From: Cryptomeria japonica
Lineage: Eukaryota; Streptophyta; Pinopsida; Cupressales; Cupressaceae
Direction: 5' to 3'
Length of the DNA: 64,000 nt
Assembly (NCBI RefSeq): GCF_030272615.1
Contig: NC_081412.1
Span: forward strand, 672,230,852 to 672,294,851
Positions within the stretch are counted from its first letter, which is position 1. Every line of letters starts with the position of its first letter. Shown here in pieces: positions 48,581-62,326 of this stretch. Under the pieces are notes generated by a model that worked only from the letters and a program-made list of their open reading frames with translations, made no database searches and had not been told where the DNA came from. A program made the position numbers and the translations under genes.

Positions 48581-50831
48581 CCCCTCAAGGTGTGTGCCAA
48601 TGTTGATCTTACCAACATTTCCATCTACTCAAGCCCAATTATTCCAATATCCTATCCATTATCCAACCCACATTTTTCATCCTTCCATTCCTCTAATCCA
48701 AACTTTTGCACAAACCCTTACCTTGCTTTCATTGCATATCCATGTCATTATCCTGCTACTGTCTTTGAGCATACTTTTAAAGGCCATGATCCAATTTTAA
48801 AGGCTACTATAAAAAAAAAAACAAGATGCTTGAGTTCTCCTTCCATCCCCTATCTTGTGTCCATTTTCTACTATAAGTCAAAAAAAAAAGGCAAAAGAAA
48901 AAATAGCAAAATTTAAAAAGAAAGAAAAAAAAAGAGAAAAAAAAAATGACAAAAAAAAGAGAAGAAAAATAATTCGTCCACTGGTAAAAAACTGGCAAAC
49001 TTCCATCATGGGTAATCAATGAACTTCTTGCATACCATACTTGGGGGTGGGTTTCATTTATACTATGGTATCATGTCCTATTACCCTCCATTATCCTATC
49101 ATCTCTCATGTTCATATCCCCTTTTCCACCTTTGATCTTGACAAGAGTGAGGATCTTCATAAATGTCATGCATCTTGTTTGCATCTTTCAATCTATCATA
49201 GATCTTGGTCTTCATCCATTGTCTTATTACAACCTTTCATCCATATTTCTTGGCTTATTGCAACCTTTTGTCACTATCCCTTAGCCTATCACAACCTTCC
49301 ATCCATATCCCTTATCCATTTTTGATCTTGCTTATCCTATCTATATCTTATCACTATCCATAAACTCTTTTTTGTCCCTTGATCTTAATTTGATGTAAGG
49401 ACGTAGAATATAAAAAATGGTTTTAAAAACCACTTGACATGTCCCTCATTCCATGCCATTGCCTTACATTGTCATATCCAGTCCCTTATCCCATTGTGCG
49501 ATAGCCCTTGGACTTGAATCTACTTTGTCTCCATAATAAATGGTCTTTGTCTTCCCTCTATACACCAACATTTCAGTAGGCTTATTTATCCATTTGTCAT
49601 ATTCCTTACATTGCTAGACACTAGGGGCAAAATCCATAAAATTAAATAAAGTCCTTAAAAATATACCACTAAAAAAATCAAATAATGTCCTGAAAAAATA
49701 CTAAAAATTATAAAAAATGTCCTGAAATAATCCAAAAACATTCAAAAAATGTTCTAAAATAACACAAAAACATTGTAAAATGTCTTGAAAAAAGAACAAA
49801 AAATTCAAAAAGTTCAAAACCCTAAAAATTGGAAAACATCAAAATCGAAAAATAATCATTTTCATTGTGTCAATAAATTGTCTCTTTTGTACATAGACAG
49901 ACATTTGAGTGGACATAGAATAGATAACATGTTATAAACATTATGCTTAACAAATCATGCATTAACAGATGAATTGTTCGATCAACCAAGCATTTAAACT
50001 AGTCAGCTTGTCTTATCAATCAACCAACAACAACATTATCAGTCATTTGACAACATTATCATGGGTCTTATACAGAATGTGGTATAATTGAAACCAAACT
50101 ATGTCTTGTCTTTGATGGCGTACTGTGTTCCCTGAAACCAGACATCATGATCATCCTTTCACTACAACATTATCACCTTTTGACAATGAAGATCAAAACA
50201 TTTGTTCAACTTGCTTGGATTTGTGAGTCTTATCTTTCATTGATTTATCTTTGATCATGTTCCTATGTCACTGAGTGATTTAGAGTGGTTAGGGTGGTTC
50301 ATGATAGTTTATGTTTTTGCCTTTTTTGTTTGCAAAGTGTTTCATAGATTTCTGGGGCACGTATGTCTTTGATGTTTGTGATAAGTACATTCTCTTTGTG
50401 AATCTCATATATACCTCTACCTTTGACACACGTATTATCTTGGGCAGTTTTTGACACCTTTTCTGCAATGTGTCTGTTTTGTGAAAAGGGATTGCATTAT
50501 CGCTTTGGCCTTCAATGCCATGATGCACAACATCCATTTTGTAATATTAAATAAAGGTTCTCACCTAGTCTTTGTATTTGTGAAAGCAATATTTTTCTTC
50601 ACCACTAACTCTTCTCCATCTAATTTCCTCTAATTAACATTTCTTCTATCGGTCATTGTAATCATCTTGGTCTAGTCCTGGTATTATTTTTGATAAATTG
50701 GCCTCTTTTATGGATTTTTCCATCCAATTCCTTGAGGGGGCATTAATATATCTTATCATTATTTGGGGCATATTTCTTGATTATTCTTTGAAACAATGCT
50801 CATAATCGCATTGTCTCAAAGAGGGGAAAAA
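48576..50831 (+). mobile_element. Old gypsy-like retroelement, right piece (3' internal region)
   Basis: Continuation of the element interrupted at 30226. It contains A-rich and simple stretches (48810-48970 and 49660-49860) and no recognisable enzyme. It ends in a purine-rich run (aaagaggggaaaaa, about 50818-50831) just before an LTR-like TG start, as expected for a polypurine tract. Open frames here are short and match nothing. Confidence 0.4.
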
Positions 50832-52230
50832 TGTAGGCATCTAAAAATGGTCAGCACTTGCAATGTCATTCTTTTACATGTCCGCATGACCTTATTTTAG
50901 GGTTTTCACATCCTATTAACATTTCCTCCATGTCACACATGTGATCTTTATTATTTATCGGTATTTTTTCATTCCTTTCCATTTCATGCATTTGTCGTAT
51001 TTTTAATTAGGTCTTGTCAACTATCGATTGCGATCTTTGATCATTATAAATATTATCATGTTAATTGGACATTTTCAACCCTTCTTAATGTCAAATTAGG
51101 GTTTTGTCCTGAACAATCGTCAATGTATCAATTCCTTATCAATTTATGACCGATTTATCATTGGTCTTCAGTCATTTGACCTTCATCAAGTTGACCTTTT
51201 ATCAATCTTTGAACGATTTGTCATCGATCTCAATTAATCATTAGTTCTCATCAATTTGGATTGATTAGTCATTGGTCCTCATCAATTGGTGTCTATAAAT
51301 TTCATCCTTGTCAATCTTTATTAATTTATTACTGATCTTTATCAATCAACATCGACACTTTATCAATTTTCCAATTTCCATCATTAAATCATGATCAAAT
51401 TGAGCCTATATCAATTATCTTTTGTCATGACCTAATTATCATCCTTGCATTTCTAATTCATCTCCCAGAGTTTTGTGATTTAATCATTTAATCCTCTTTG
51501 TCATCTTCCCTCTAAGTTAAATAATTTATTCATTTATCCTAAGACTTCTTGTCACAATTAAATATTTATTTAATTGGCTAATTAATTCCCCCTCTTTTGT
51601 GAATTAATTAATGAATGAAAACTTATTAATTAATTCACCTAATTTACTAATTTCCTAATTTTTAATCTCATCACTTTCTAATTTCTGAATTTCCAATTCA
51701 TCATTTAAGCCTAATTTCCTAATTGTTAAATCATAATTTCTAACTCATTATCTCTCTCAAGTGGCTCTTATTTTTGTGCTTTAATTTGAAAGCATTTTTC
51801 CTTATTCGTCACAAGTTTGGATATGGCATCTTATCCAAATATTAGATTTGATGGCTAGTCTATCCTCTTGCATGGAAAGTGTGCAATGACATGTCTTTCT
51901 AAATCTGATTTTTCCCATTTTTGAGTCCAATTGCATCTAATATCAATTTCTTGCTAATTGTTGTCCTCTCTCCAATTTTTCTATAAATTGGATGCATTTC
52001 TCATCAGAATCAACCATGCTTTTATTATCCTCGTCTTGTCAAAATCGATCTGGCTTTCATACTTTTCTCTTGCACTTGTATGTGAGATCCATAAATCCGC
52101 TATTTGGAGGAGAAAGGAGGACAATGGAAAGATATGAAAGAGATTATTTTCTTCTATGGTTTGCAATTTGATTATAATTTTGTCTTCATAGCTTCATTGC
52201 GTGTAATAGGATCAAATTCACTGCAATCTA
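50832..52230 (+). repeat. Putative 3' LTR of the old gypsy-like element
   Basis: It starts TGTAGGCATCTAAAAATGG right after the purine-rich run at 50818-50831. It is AT-rich with attaattaattcacc-type sequence like the LTR-like ends at 16487 and 19379. The right end is not certain; sequence near ttcactgca (about 52226) is a candidate. No 5' partner was found. Confidence 0.4.
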
Positions 52231-53466
52231 GTTTTTGTGGTTGAGCTAATTTAGTATTGCTTTGATGTATTCCACTTCCCTATCTACAATAGCTACTTAT
52301 AAATTGAATTTTAAGGTTAGAAACTACTTTTAATAAGCCAACTATTAAAAGTAGTTATAATGTTTATTTAATTTTAAAGTTTTAAAAATTAAATGATAAA
52401 GCTTGCATTAGTATTATACAATTTTAATGTTAAAAATTTTATATTTAAAAAGTAATTACTCACAAATTAGATTTTAAGATTAATAGCATTTTTTAATAAA
52501 TCAATTATTAAAAGTAGATATAATGTTTAATTTGTTTTTAAGTTTTTAAAATAGATTAAAAGAACTTAAATATTATAAATTTTTAATGTTGAATATTGCA
52601 TATTTAAGAATATTTATTTTAAATTAAATTTTAATAAATCAATTACTAAAAATAGCTATTATGTTTAATTTATTTTTAAATTTTAAAAATAAATTGATGA
52701 ATAATAAATTATTCATAATTGATTTGATTTTTTAGAAAATATAAAAAATAAGAATAAAATAATTAACAATTAAAAATGATAAAACTTAAATTAGTATTAT
52801 ACAAAGAAGAGAAGTTATTTTTTAATAAATCTTGATTAAATGTTTCCAAAGAAATATTGAAAAATAAATAAATTATAAAATAAATACTATATCATCAATT
52901 TAAAACCTAAACAAATTTTACCTAGACCAATATCTTAAGAAAAATTATTTTATAAATTCTTTACTTAAAAAAATCTTAGTAAATCTTTAGTAAAACTAAT
53001 TGGTTAGTTTTTTGAAAGTGGAGTCTTCCAAAAGCAATGATTAAATGCAGCATGCAATAGTACGCAAGGGTAATTGACTGCGGACAAAATTGTTGTCCGT
53101 GAATGGGTGATGCTGTCGGTAAAATTGCTATCCGTAAAATCGTAGAGACATTATATTGTTTTTTATTTTTAATTATCTATGGTACATATAAAAAATAACA
53201 TATATTTAGTTTGAATTGATTGATGCAAATAAAATATCTAATATAAAAAAGAAAAAAAACTATATTTTTACAATGACTTTTTGTGATATAGACCAATAAG
53301 AAAGAAGATAAATGATATTTATATAGATCAATGAGGGTAATTTGATTTTCTCTCATTTTCTCTCTCTCATTTTGATGATGGATCATGGAGTGTGATTCGA
53401 AACGTTGATGCTAACAAAATATACAAGAAAAATTGAATGCATAAGTATCTGGCCTTTGGCAGAACT
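52230..53466. repeat. AT-rich spacer with degenerate tandem units
   Basis: Units containing ttttaataaatcaatta.taaaa.tag.tataatgttta recur at about 52328, 52491 and 52627. The rest is AT-rich with no gene. Confidence 0.55.
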
Positions 53467-54576
53467 AATAATAATGTGTTGCTTTTACAATGATAAAGAG
53501 TATTTGTCTATTCAATTATTCAGTCATTAGATTAAAGATAACAACTTTTATGGTTACTTGAAGACTTTGAAATCATTTAGCTTGGATATAAGCAATATTT
53601 TAAATAATAATATGGTATTGTTCTAACAACAAATGAATTTTTTTTTTTGGTTCAACAATTAGGTTTTCCATGATTACATTTTGGTTGAATCTTTAAAAAA
53701 ATCATCTATCACTAGACATGTTTGATGTGGTGAGTTGCATGATGAGTCACACGTTGAAGACTTAGTTGTAGATAGATAAGAAAATATTTCACATTTCTCA
53801 AAAATGGAGGTCATAGAGATCATAGAAAATTCCACATAATTATGTAACATAGTCACAAACTTAGCCGATATGACTATAGGAGAGGACCTAGTAGTTAAGT
53901 GCCCTAAATTTGCAATTATCAAAATCATACTATTGCAAATGCTTATTTTAATATTGAATCTCTGTTTATTCAATTTTTAGGGTTTCCAATCTCCACATAC
54001 CAATAAAACCCTTAAACCCTATACCCTGGAGCTTTGTTTGTGAGTTCTCTTTTTGTTTTATTCTAATTCAGTGTTGACCTTTTATCTCAAGTTGTTGGGC
54101 TTCTAAGTTATCAATTAAGCCTTTTAAGTTATTGATATGGCTGGGCCCTTGTGTTAGGTTTGTTAAATCCCTCCTTGGACTCTACATTTTTTTCCCGTAC
54201 AACTTTGTATACATGTAAGGTTGGGATCCTCACATTGTTGCATAATTATTACTATTATGTATCCTAGCCTAAATTCGTAAGGGCAATGATCAATAGGTTA
54301 GGTCAAAGATTGGACCCACACATGTTTAATTCCATGAATGGTCCAGATCATCACATGCTTGCACGATTAAGTCAACATCCATGGCAAAACTAACTCTATA
54401 GCCTCGCATTGCTGACATGGTAGAATGGCCCACAACCATGCCACTTCATCAGAGCTAGACAAAAAACAATATGTCGTGTGTTGAAAATGAAAATGGTGGG
54501 CTTATGGACCCTGCATGCAACTCAACTAAGCCATAATTTTAAGAGACAACCTCATCTCAAGTGATCAACGGTGTAG
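53467..54576 (+). repeat. 1.1-kb repeat, copy B
   Basis: Partner of 23631-24750 in direct orientation. The two copies bracket the nested transposon block. Confidence 0.85.
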
Positions 54577-55230
54577 ATTATTTGTGCACTTGTCCAACTA
54601 ACAAAAGTTTCTCGCAAAAGTTAAATCCATAAGGTTGCAACAAGGGAAAGCGGTAGAGTTTAATAGGTGGCCATCTAATTGGAGATCAACAGACATGATC
54701 TGCATGATATGGCACAATTAGTTGAAGGCACTTGTTAGAACTAAGTTCGCTATGCCATAACGATGGAACTAGGAGGTGACATACATTATAATTCATTGGT
54801 TGCTTCTTGAAAAGGGTTTTTATCTGTTAAGAGCTCAACATTCCATATGAAATACAATGGCTAGTTTGTGCCACCTAACTAAATGTATGCCTACATTTAC
54901 TCAGTCAAATTACATTGTTATTGAGTTGATTTAATGTATAAGTAGACTTTTCATAATCCCTACATGCTCATTTATGCTTTTGTAATTATTCTACATTTCT
55001 CTGCAATTTGAATTTGAGAAAATAGGGTTTTCCTTTTGTTCTTTGTGAGGGTCATCTTTGCAAACTTGAAGCTTCAATTTTTTGCATTCAACCACTTTAC
55101 TCATATATTTTTTATCCCTCCCTTACTAAAATTGACTACTTTAGAAAGATTCTAGAGTAAGATTGATAGAAAAATTTAAAACACTAGCTTTGTAGTTTTT
55201 TCTCTTCTAAAATCTAGCCTCAAATTTTAT
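54577..55230. other. No recognisable gene
   Basis: AT-rich spacer between the 1.1-kb repeat and the eroded coding remnant. No open frame of note. Confidence 0.4.
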
Positions 55231-55601
55231 ACTAGTTGAATCCTCTACTCCTCAAGAAAAGAGAAAATTCACTGAGGAAGTTATTCTTCAACTTCTTGGA
55301 TACTTTGATACTCAGAAGAGGATGAAGGTTGGTAGCAAGCCATAAGATTTCTTAATTAATTTAAATGTAGGGTGTAGAGACCCTATCATCAAACCTTAGG
55401 GGTTCCACCTATGGAGAAGATGCTACAACAAAAAGAAAGAGGATATTCTAGTCAATAATATATGAAATCTAAATTTGGGGAGGTTAGTTGTCCCTAATGT
55501 ATTTGTGAACATTAACCTTATGAGGGCTATTGCAAGGAGATATATAGAAGGGACAAGAGAGATATTAGCCCATGAGGGAGGTAGCAAGAACAACTGGAGA
55601 G
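55230..55601 (+). pseudogene. Eroded coding remnant, left piece (family unknown)
   Basis: The plus-strand translation has coding-like composition (QEKRKFTEEVILQLLGYFDT, INLMRAIARRYIEGTREI) but is broken. It ends at the second copia element and appears to continue after it. No family was recognised; it could be an old transposable-element protein or a host gene fragment. Confidence 0.4.
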
Positions 55602-55606
55602 GTTAT
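55602..55606 (+). repeat. Second copia target duplication (GTTAT), left
   Basis: Identical to 62322-62326. Confidence 0.88.
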
Positions 55607-56667
55607 TGTTAGGTCCCGAAGACAACTGAGAGGGGGGGGTGAATCAGTTGTCTAATAAATTTAAACCAAAAGCAACTTAAATAACTTTAATACTTTATAC
55701 CGGTAAACCAATCTTTTATACCGATAGAGAGTTATATCAGTTAATTGCAATACCGATAAGGATTAATGTATGAAACAAAAAGAACAAAGTCATCCACAAC
55801 ACATAACACCAAAACTTGTACGTGGAAACATTGTAAGGGGAAAGACCACGGTGGGAAACCCTACCCACAATCAGATGATACTATTGCAGATAGTAAGTGT
55901 ATACAAATGGGGTCTGCACATGCAGAAAGGCCAAGCACCTAGAGCTCACTGCTCAATCACAAATGGGAGTCACACTGACTACAATTGGATGGTTAAATCC
56001 AATAAGAATGTACTGCTTAAATTTACATCTTTCTATGCTGGAATCAGTACTGATATAGTTCTGATTGTCTTCTCAAAGCCCTCCTTCAATCTTCAAATGA
56101 TGTCTGCATGTATAGCTCTGCTTATTCCCACATATTCCTTCACACAACTCTTTTTCACATTCCTCATCCGATCTTAAAATTAAGACCTTACATTTATATC
56201 ATAACCTAAGACCAATTTTAGTAGGTCGACTCTAAAGGATATTACAATAAAATCAATTTACAAATAAATTAATGCCCGATGCAATAACTGATTCAACATG
56301 TCAGCTTAATGCATTTACAACAATAATAAGACATCTTCATAGCTAGCCATGCTGATTTGGAAAAGATAAGCTTGCCGGTGTATAACCTGGACCTATTTGT
56401 CGGTAATAGCAAATATATAATTACAAATATTCCAATATACCAATCTTCAAGACAAGGTATCCATACGATGTCTTTCACATAACCATGTGTTTTACATGCC
56501 ATTACAAGTGCCAGTGAGTCATTATATCCTGCCGATGTACCAGATATCAGTGATTGTGCATAAGTCATTTGCTTGCCAGTGAATGTTGTTGATTCTCCAA
56601 AGTGCCAAAGTTGATAGTGTTTAGTAGGTGTTGACATCAATGACAAAAGCATACCAAAATACCAACA
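55607..56667 (-). repeat. Second copia, 3' LTR
   Basis: Minus strand starts TGTTGGTATTTTGG at 56667 and ends cctaaca at 55607. It matches 61250-62321. Confidence 0.93.
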
Positions 56668-56681
56668 ATCTCCCCCTTTGG
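56668..56681 (-). other. Second copia polypurine tract
   Basis: Minus strand ccaaagggggagat adjoining the 3' LTR. Confidence 0.85.
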
Positions 56682-57039
56682 CATTGATGGCAACACAAGA
56701 TGGAAAAACCATCAAAGTGCCAAATACCAACAATGATTTCCCAAAAGGAAATTATGATTAGAAATCAAAATTCAGATATGAATAGTCTTTCCTCAAAGTA
56801 ACAGTCTCTCCCCCTGAGAGTAACATGTGTCTTCCTTGTGTTTTTCCTATGTTTTTCCATATACCAATCTCTGCCCCTTTGACATCAAATGCCAAAGTAA
56901 TAGAAACATTTCCAGATACAAAATACCAACCAATACAAAATACCAACTACTCCCCCTGAGAAGTAGCTTCCTCATCAAAAACCGGAGTAAAAGTTTTATC
57001 TTGTTAATTCTGTCGGTTGATGACAAATATCAACTTCCT

Positions 57040-60000
57040 AAGTCTCTACCGATGGGGGTATGACCCCAACCTTATCTCTAAGATATTCAAAAGTCTCCGT
57101 AGGCAAAGGTTTAGTAAAAATATCTGCAATATGCTCTTTTGTATTCACATAAACCAGTTTTATTTCTTTTGCTTCAACATTTTCCCTTAGAAAATTCAGT
57201 TTTATAGAAACATGTTTGGTTTTAGAGTGTAATACCAGGTTCTTAGATATATCAATTGCTGCAGTGTTGTCATAGCAGATAGTTATAGGTTCCTTGCATT
57301 TTACCTTTATGTCCTTCAATATTTGTTTAAGCCATAATACTTGTGTACAGTTTGTTGCTGCTGCAACATATTCTGATTCAGTTGTCGATAAAGATGTAGA
57401 ACTTTGTTTCTTGCTTAACCAAGAAATTAGTTTTCTTCCAAGAAAGAATGTTCCACCTATGGTGCTTTTCCTATCATCCACATCTCCTGCCCAATTTGTA
57501 TCTGTGTATGCATATAATTCAAAGTTTTCATCTCTAGGATACCATAATCCAAGATTTGTAGTGCCTTGTAAGTACCAAAAAATCCTTTTTACTGCTGATT
57601 CATGATTTTCTCTAGGATTACTGTAAAATCTTAAAATAATACATACTGCATTCATGATATCAATTCTTCTTTGTGTTAAATACAGTAAACCTCCTATCAT
57701 AGATTTATACCTATTTGGATTAACCGGTGTAGATTCATCTCTTAGTGATAATTTGTCATTTGTAGTCATAGGTGTGTTTACTGGTTTAGAGTTTTCCATC
57801 CCAAATTTCTTTAGTAACTCCTTTAAGTACTTAGATTGACTCAAGAATATACCTTTATTAGTTTGTGAAATCTGCAATCCTAAAAATAATTTTATCTTTC
57901 CAATCATAGACATTTCAAATTCTTGTTGCATTTCAATAGAAATGTCTTCCCATAATCCATCTTCACCTCCAAAGATTATATCATCAACAAAAACTTCTAT
58001 AACCAAGATGTCATCATTAGTTACTTTATAATATAAATTGTTGTCTGCATTACCTTTAGAAAAACCAATCTTCAAAAGATAGTTATCTAACCTTGCATAC
58101 CAGGCTCTTGGAGCTTGCTTCAATCCATACAAGGCTTTCCTTAACCTGCAAACCATATCTTTGTTTTCTGTCAAAGAAAATCCATCAGGTTGTTCAATGT
58201 AAACTTCTTCCTCAAGATCTCCATTCAAAAATGCACATTTAATGTCCATTTGATAAACTTTGTAGTTCTTATGTGCTGCAAAAGCCAAGAATAATCTGAC
58301 TGCCTCAATTCTAGCTACCGGTGCAAAGGTTTCATTGTAATCAATTCCTTCTTTCTAAGAATATCCCTTACACACTAGTCTTGCTTTATTTTTGATAACC
58401 TTACCATCTTCAATAAGTTTGTTTCTGAATACCCATTTGGTTCCAATCACATTTTTGTCTTTAGGCCAGGGAACTAATGTCCAAGTGTTATTCTTCTCAA
58501 TTTGTTCTAATTCTTCTTTCATAGCTTTAATCTAGTGTTTATCTTCACATGCCTCATTAACAAATGATGGTTCAATTTGAGAAATAAGACATACCTCTTC
58601 TTTTTCCAATCTTCCTCTTGTCATAACTCATTTATGCTTGTTTCCAATTATCTGATCTTCAGAGTGATTCAGTCTAACATACCGAGGTGTCTTTGTTTGC
58701 TATTGTTCCTCAGTTGAAGTGGAATTTTCAGATGATACCGGTATAATTGGATCTTCATTCTGTACCAGTGGATTTTGTATAGATTCATTTGTCAGTATTT
58801 CTATTACCAGTTCAGAGTCTGTATACCTTGAGGTTTCTCTGAATTGTTCATCAATCTTTACATTTGTACTTTCAACAATTTTCTGTAATCTTTTGTTAAA
58901 ACATCTATATGCCTTACACTTAGATGAATAACCAAGAAATATTCCTTCATCACTTCTCGGATCAAATTTGCCAATATACTCATCTCTTCTAATATAGCAT
59001 TTACTTCCAAATATTCTGAAATATTTAAGAGTAGGAGTAATACCAAACCATAGTTCATGAGGTGTCTTACCAGTTTCACCTTTGATGTGAACTTTGTTGA
59101 ATGTATAGACCGTTGTACTTACTGCTTCTCTCCAATATACATGTGGTAGATTTGATTCAGATAACATACTTCTTGCTGCATCCAAGATAGTTCTATTTTT
59201 CCTTTCTACAACTCCATTTTGTTGTGGTGTCTGGGGTGCTGATAGTTGTCTTCTGATTCCATTCACTTCACAAAATGTATTAAATTCCTTAGATGTAAAT
59301 TCTCCTCCTTGATCTAATCTCAAACATTTGATTTTATTACCGGATTCATTTTCTACCATTGCTTTGAACAGTTTGAATTTCCCAAGTGCTTCTGATTTTT
59401 CTCTGAGAAAGGTAACCCAACACATTCTAGAATAGTCATCAATGATTAGCATGAAATATCTATCACCTTGTAAAGTTTTAGTTCTAGCTAGACCACATAA
59501 GTCAGTATGAATTAAGTCAAGAGCATTATTAGATTTTTCTAGAATACTTTTGAAAGTAGCTCTAACTTGTTTTCCAAATTGACATTCCTTACATACCGGA
59601 TTGTGAGGTTTAACAATCTTAGGTAAATCTCTAACTGCCTTAGTAGTACTAATCTTCACCATGCAATCAAAATTTACATGACAGAGTCTCTTATGCCATA
59701 GCCAACTTTCATCAATATGAGAAATCAAGCATGTTTTTTCATTGTTATTCAGATGAAAGATGTTACCTCTAGTTTGACTATGGGTTGCAATTTCCAAACC
59801 AGTTCTGTTCATAAGTTTGCATTTACCATTTTTGAACTGTAACTGAAATCCTTTTTCAACCAATTGACCAACACTCAAAAGATTATGTTTTAAACCTTCA
59901 ACATAGTAAACATTGTCAATATTATTCTTACCATCAAGAGATATTGTACCCTTACCTTTGTTCAAATAGACTTTATCATCTCCAATTCTTACTAGACCTC

Positions 60001-60980
60001 CATTATACTCCTGAAAAGTTAGGAACTTACTTTTATCACCAGTCATATGATGTGAGCATCTTGAATTAATGATCCATTTATCCTTAACTTCAACTTTAGC
60101 AGCCAAGGCCCAATCTACCAGTTGAACAGTAGGTGCGGGTTGATCTTATGTTATAGCAACAAAGACCCATCCATTGTCTACCAGATCCTCATCAGAATCA
60201 TCAGTGACTCCTTCATCAACAAGATAACATGATTTGTCTTTATTTTTCTTGAATCTGTATCTCTAATATTCAGGGTTGGGTTTGTATGTCCTTCTAGCTT
60301 CTTCTCTTAGCCTAGCATGTCTATCAGGGCATCATGAGGCCATATGACCAATCTTATTACAATTGAAACATTTAAAGGGTGCTTTACCTTCATACTTACT
60401 TCCAATTGGAGCTTTAGGCATTTTTCTTGCAAATAGTGCTTCAAGTTCTTCAAGTTCTTCATTTTCTCTTCTACTTTCTTCAAGTTCTCTTGCATAAAAG
60501 GCTTTCCAATCAGATTTGTCAAATGATTGTGCAGATGATGTTGATGCCTTAAAATCTAAGTCGGTTTTTATAGTGGCAATAGGACCAAATTCCTCAATTT
60601 CAAATGCTAAAAGTTTTCCAATCAATATATCCCTAGTTACTGATGTGTTAGGCATTGTTCTTATTTCATTTATAGCAGTAACTTTCATCTTATATGCCAG
60701 TGGCAATCCTCTTAAAACTTTTGAAACAATTTCATCTTCACTTAAGGTTCCTCCACAACATTTAATACCCAAAACAATTTCATTAACTATTTCCATAAAA
60801 GCAGAAATTCTTTCATCTTCTTCCATTTTCAGATTTTCATACCTAACCCGGAATCTTTCAAGTTTTGCAATTTTGACTGTAGAATCTCCTTCATTTAGTG
60901 TTTCCAAATGATCCCAAATAGCTTTAGCAGTAGACCTATCTGATAGTTCCATGATTTTCTGATCTGATAATGTGCTCAAA
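57040..60980 (-). pseudogene. Second copia gag-pol remains
   Basis: Parts in order on the minus strand: gag (about 60.98-60.3 kb) with DEIVSKVLRGLP and zinc knuckle CFNCNKIGHMAS; protease (about 60.1 kb) with a degenerate active-site region before CSHHMTGD; integrase (about 59.75-58.85 kb) with WLWHKRLCHV, LIHTDLCG and PQQNGVVERKNRT; RT (about 58.5-57.7 kb) with [11 protein letters not shown] and [10 protein letters not shown]; RNase H (about 57.6-57.05 kb) with YTDTNWAGD and [11 protein letters not shown]. Long stretches remain open, but the polyprotein is broken in a few places. Confidence 0.92.
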
Positions 60981-61234
60981 AGTGCTTCTCTTGCCTTCCA
61001 ATCATTTTCTTCATCTTTAGTCTAATTTGGTGGATTACGCTAACTTGTAGTAGGAGCAGAGTAGCCATTCTTTGTAACCTACCAGATATCCATTCCAATG
61101 CAATTCAGATGTGTCTCCATCCTGATCTTCCATATTCCATAGTTGGTTCCATCAAGTTTAGGATTGTCCTTCCTGAAATAGTTGCTAGACATTGGATCTC
61201 CTCAAGCTATTAAACTTCTGCAAAAAGAGGACTA

Positions 61235-61249
61235 GGCTCTGATACCAAT
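61235..61249 (-). other. Second copia primer-binding site
   Basis: Minus strand reads ATTGGTATCAGAGCC next to the 5' LTR, complementary to initiator tRNA-Met. Confidence 0.88.
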
Positions 61250-62321
61250 TGTCAGGTCCTGGAGACAACTGAGAGGGGGGGGGCGGGGGGTGTGAATCAG
61301 TTGTCTAATAAATTTAAACCAAAAGCAACTTAAATAACTTTAATGCTTTATACCGGTAAACGAGTCTTTTATACCGGTATACAGTTATATCAGTTAATTG
61401 CAATACTGGTAAAGATTAATGCATGAAACAAAAAGAACAAAGTCATCCACAACACATAACACCAAAACTTGTATGTGGAAACCCTACAAGGGGAAAAACG
61501 ATGGTGGGAAACCTTACCCATAATTAGATGAAACTACTGTAGATAGTAAGTGTATACAAATGGGGTCTGCACATGCAGAAAAGGCCAAGTGCCTAGAGCT
61601 CACTGCTCAATCACAAATGGGAGTCACACTGACTACAATTGGATGGTTAAATCCAATAAGAATGTACTGCTTAAATTAGCATCTTTCTATGCTGGATTCA
61701 GTACTGGTATAGTTATGATTGTCTTCTCAAAACCCTCCTTCAATCTTCAAATGATGTCTGTGTGTATAGCTCTTCTTATTCTTGCATATACCTTCACACA
61801 ACTCTTTTTCGCATTCCTCATCTGATCTTAAAATTAAGACCTTACATTTATATCATAACCTAAGACCAATTTTAGTAGGTCGACTCTAAAGGATATTACA
61901 ATAAAATCAATTTACAAATAAATTAATGCCCGATGCAATAACCGACTCAACATGTCGGCTTAATGCATTTACAATAATAATAAGACATCTTCATAGCGTG
62001 CCATGCTGATCTAGAAAAGATAAGCTTGCCGGTGTATAACCTGGACCTATTTGCCGGTAATAGTAAATATGTAATTACAAATATTCCAATAAAGCAATCT
62101 TCAAGACAAGGTGTCCAAATGATGTCTTCAACATAACCATGTGTTTTACATGCCATTACAAGTGCCAATGAGTCATTATATCTTGCCAGTGTACCAGATA
62201 TCAATGACTATGCATAAGTCATTTGCTTGCTGGTGAATGTTGTTGATTCTCCAAAGTGCCAGAGCTGATAGTGTTTAGTAGGTGTTGACATCAATGACAA
62301 AACCATACCAAAATACCAACA
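61250..62321 (-). repeat. Second copia, 5' LTR
   Basis: Minus strand starts TGTTGGTATTTTGG at 62321 and ends ggacctgaca at 61250. It differs from the 3' LTR mainly in scattered transitions and a longer G run near 61274. Confidence 0.93.
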
Positions 62322-62326
62322 GTTAT
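62322..62326 (+). repeat. Second copia target duplication (GTTAT), right
   Basis: Identical to 55602-55606. Confidence 0.88.

Larger units (their letters stand above)
55607..62321 (-). mobile_element. Ty1/copia element (SIRE/Maximus-like), nearly whole but broken
   Basis: 6.7 kb on the minus strand with LTRs at both ends, a GTTAT target duplication (55602-55606 and 62322-62326), an initiator tRNA-Met primer site and a polypurine tract. All copia parts are present in order. The LTRs differ by a few percent by eye, making it somewhat younger than the copia at 30227. It carries only a handful of breaks. Confidence 0.93.

Noticed and set aside
53041-53160. Possible small structured RNA near gtccgtgaatgggtgatgct
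   Set aside because: No convincing cloverleaf or known RNA motif. No tRNA or rRNA was recognised anywhere in the window, although a full scan by eye is not reliable.
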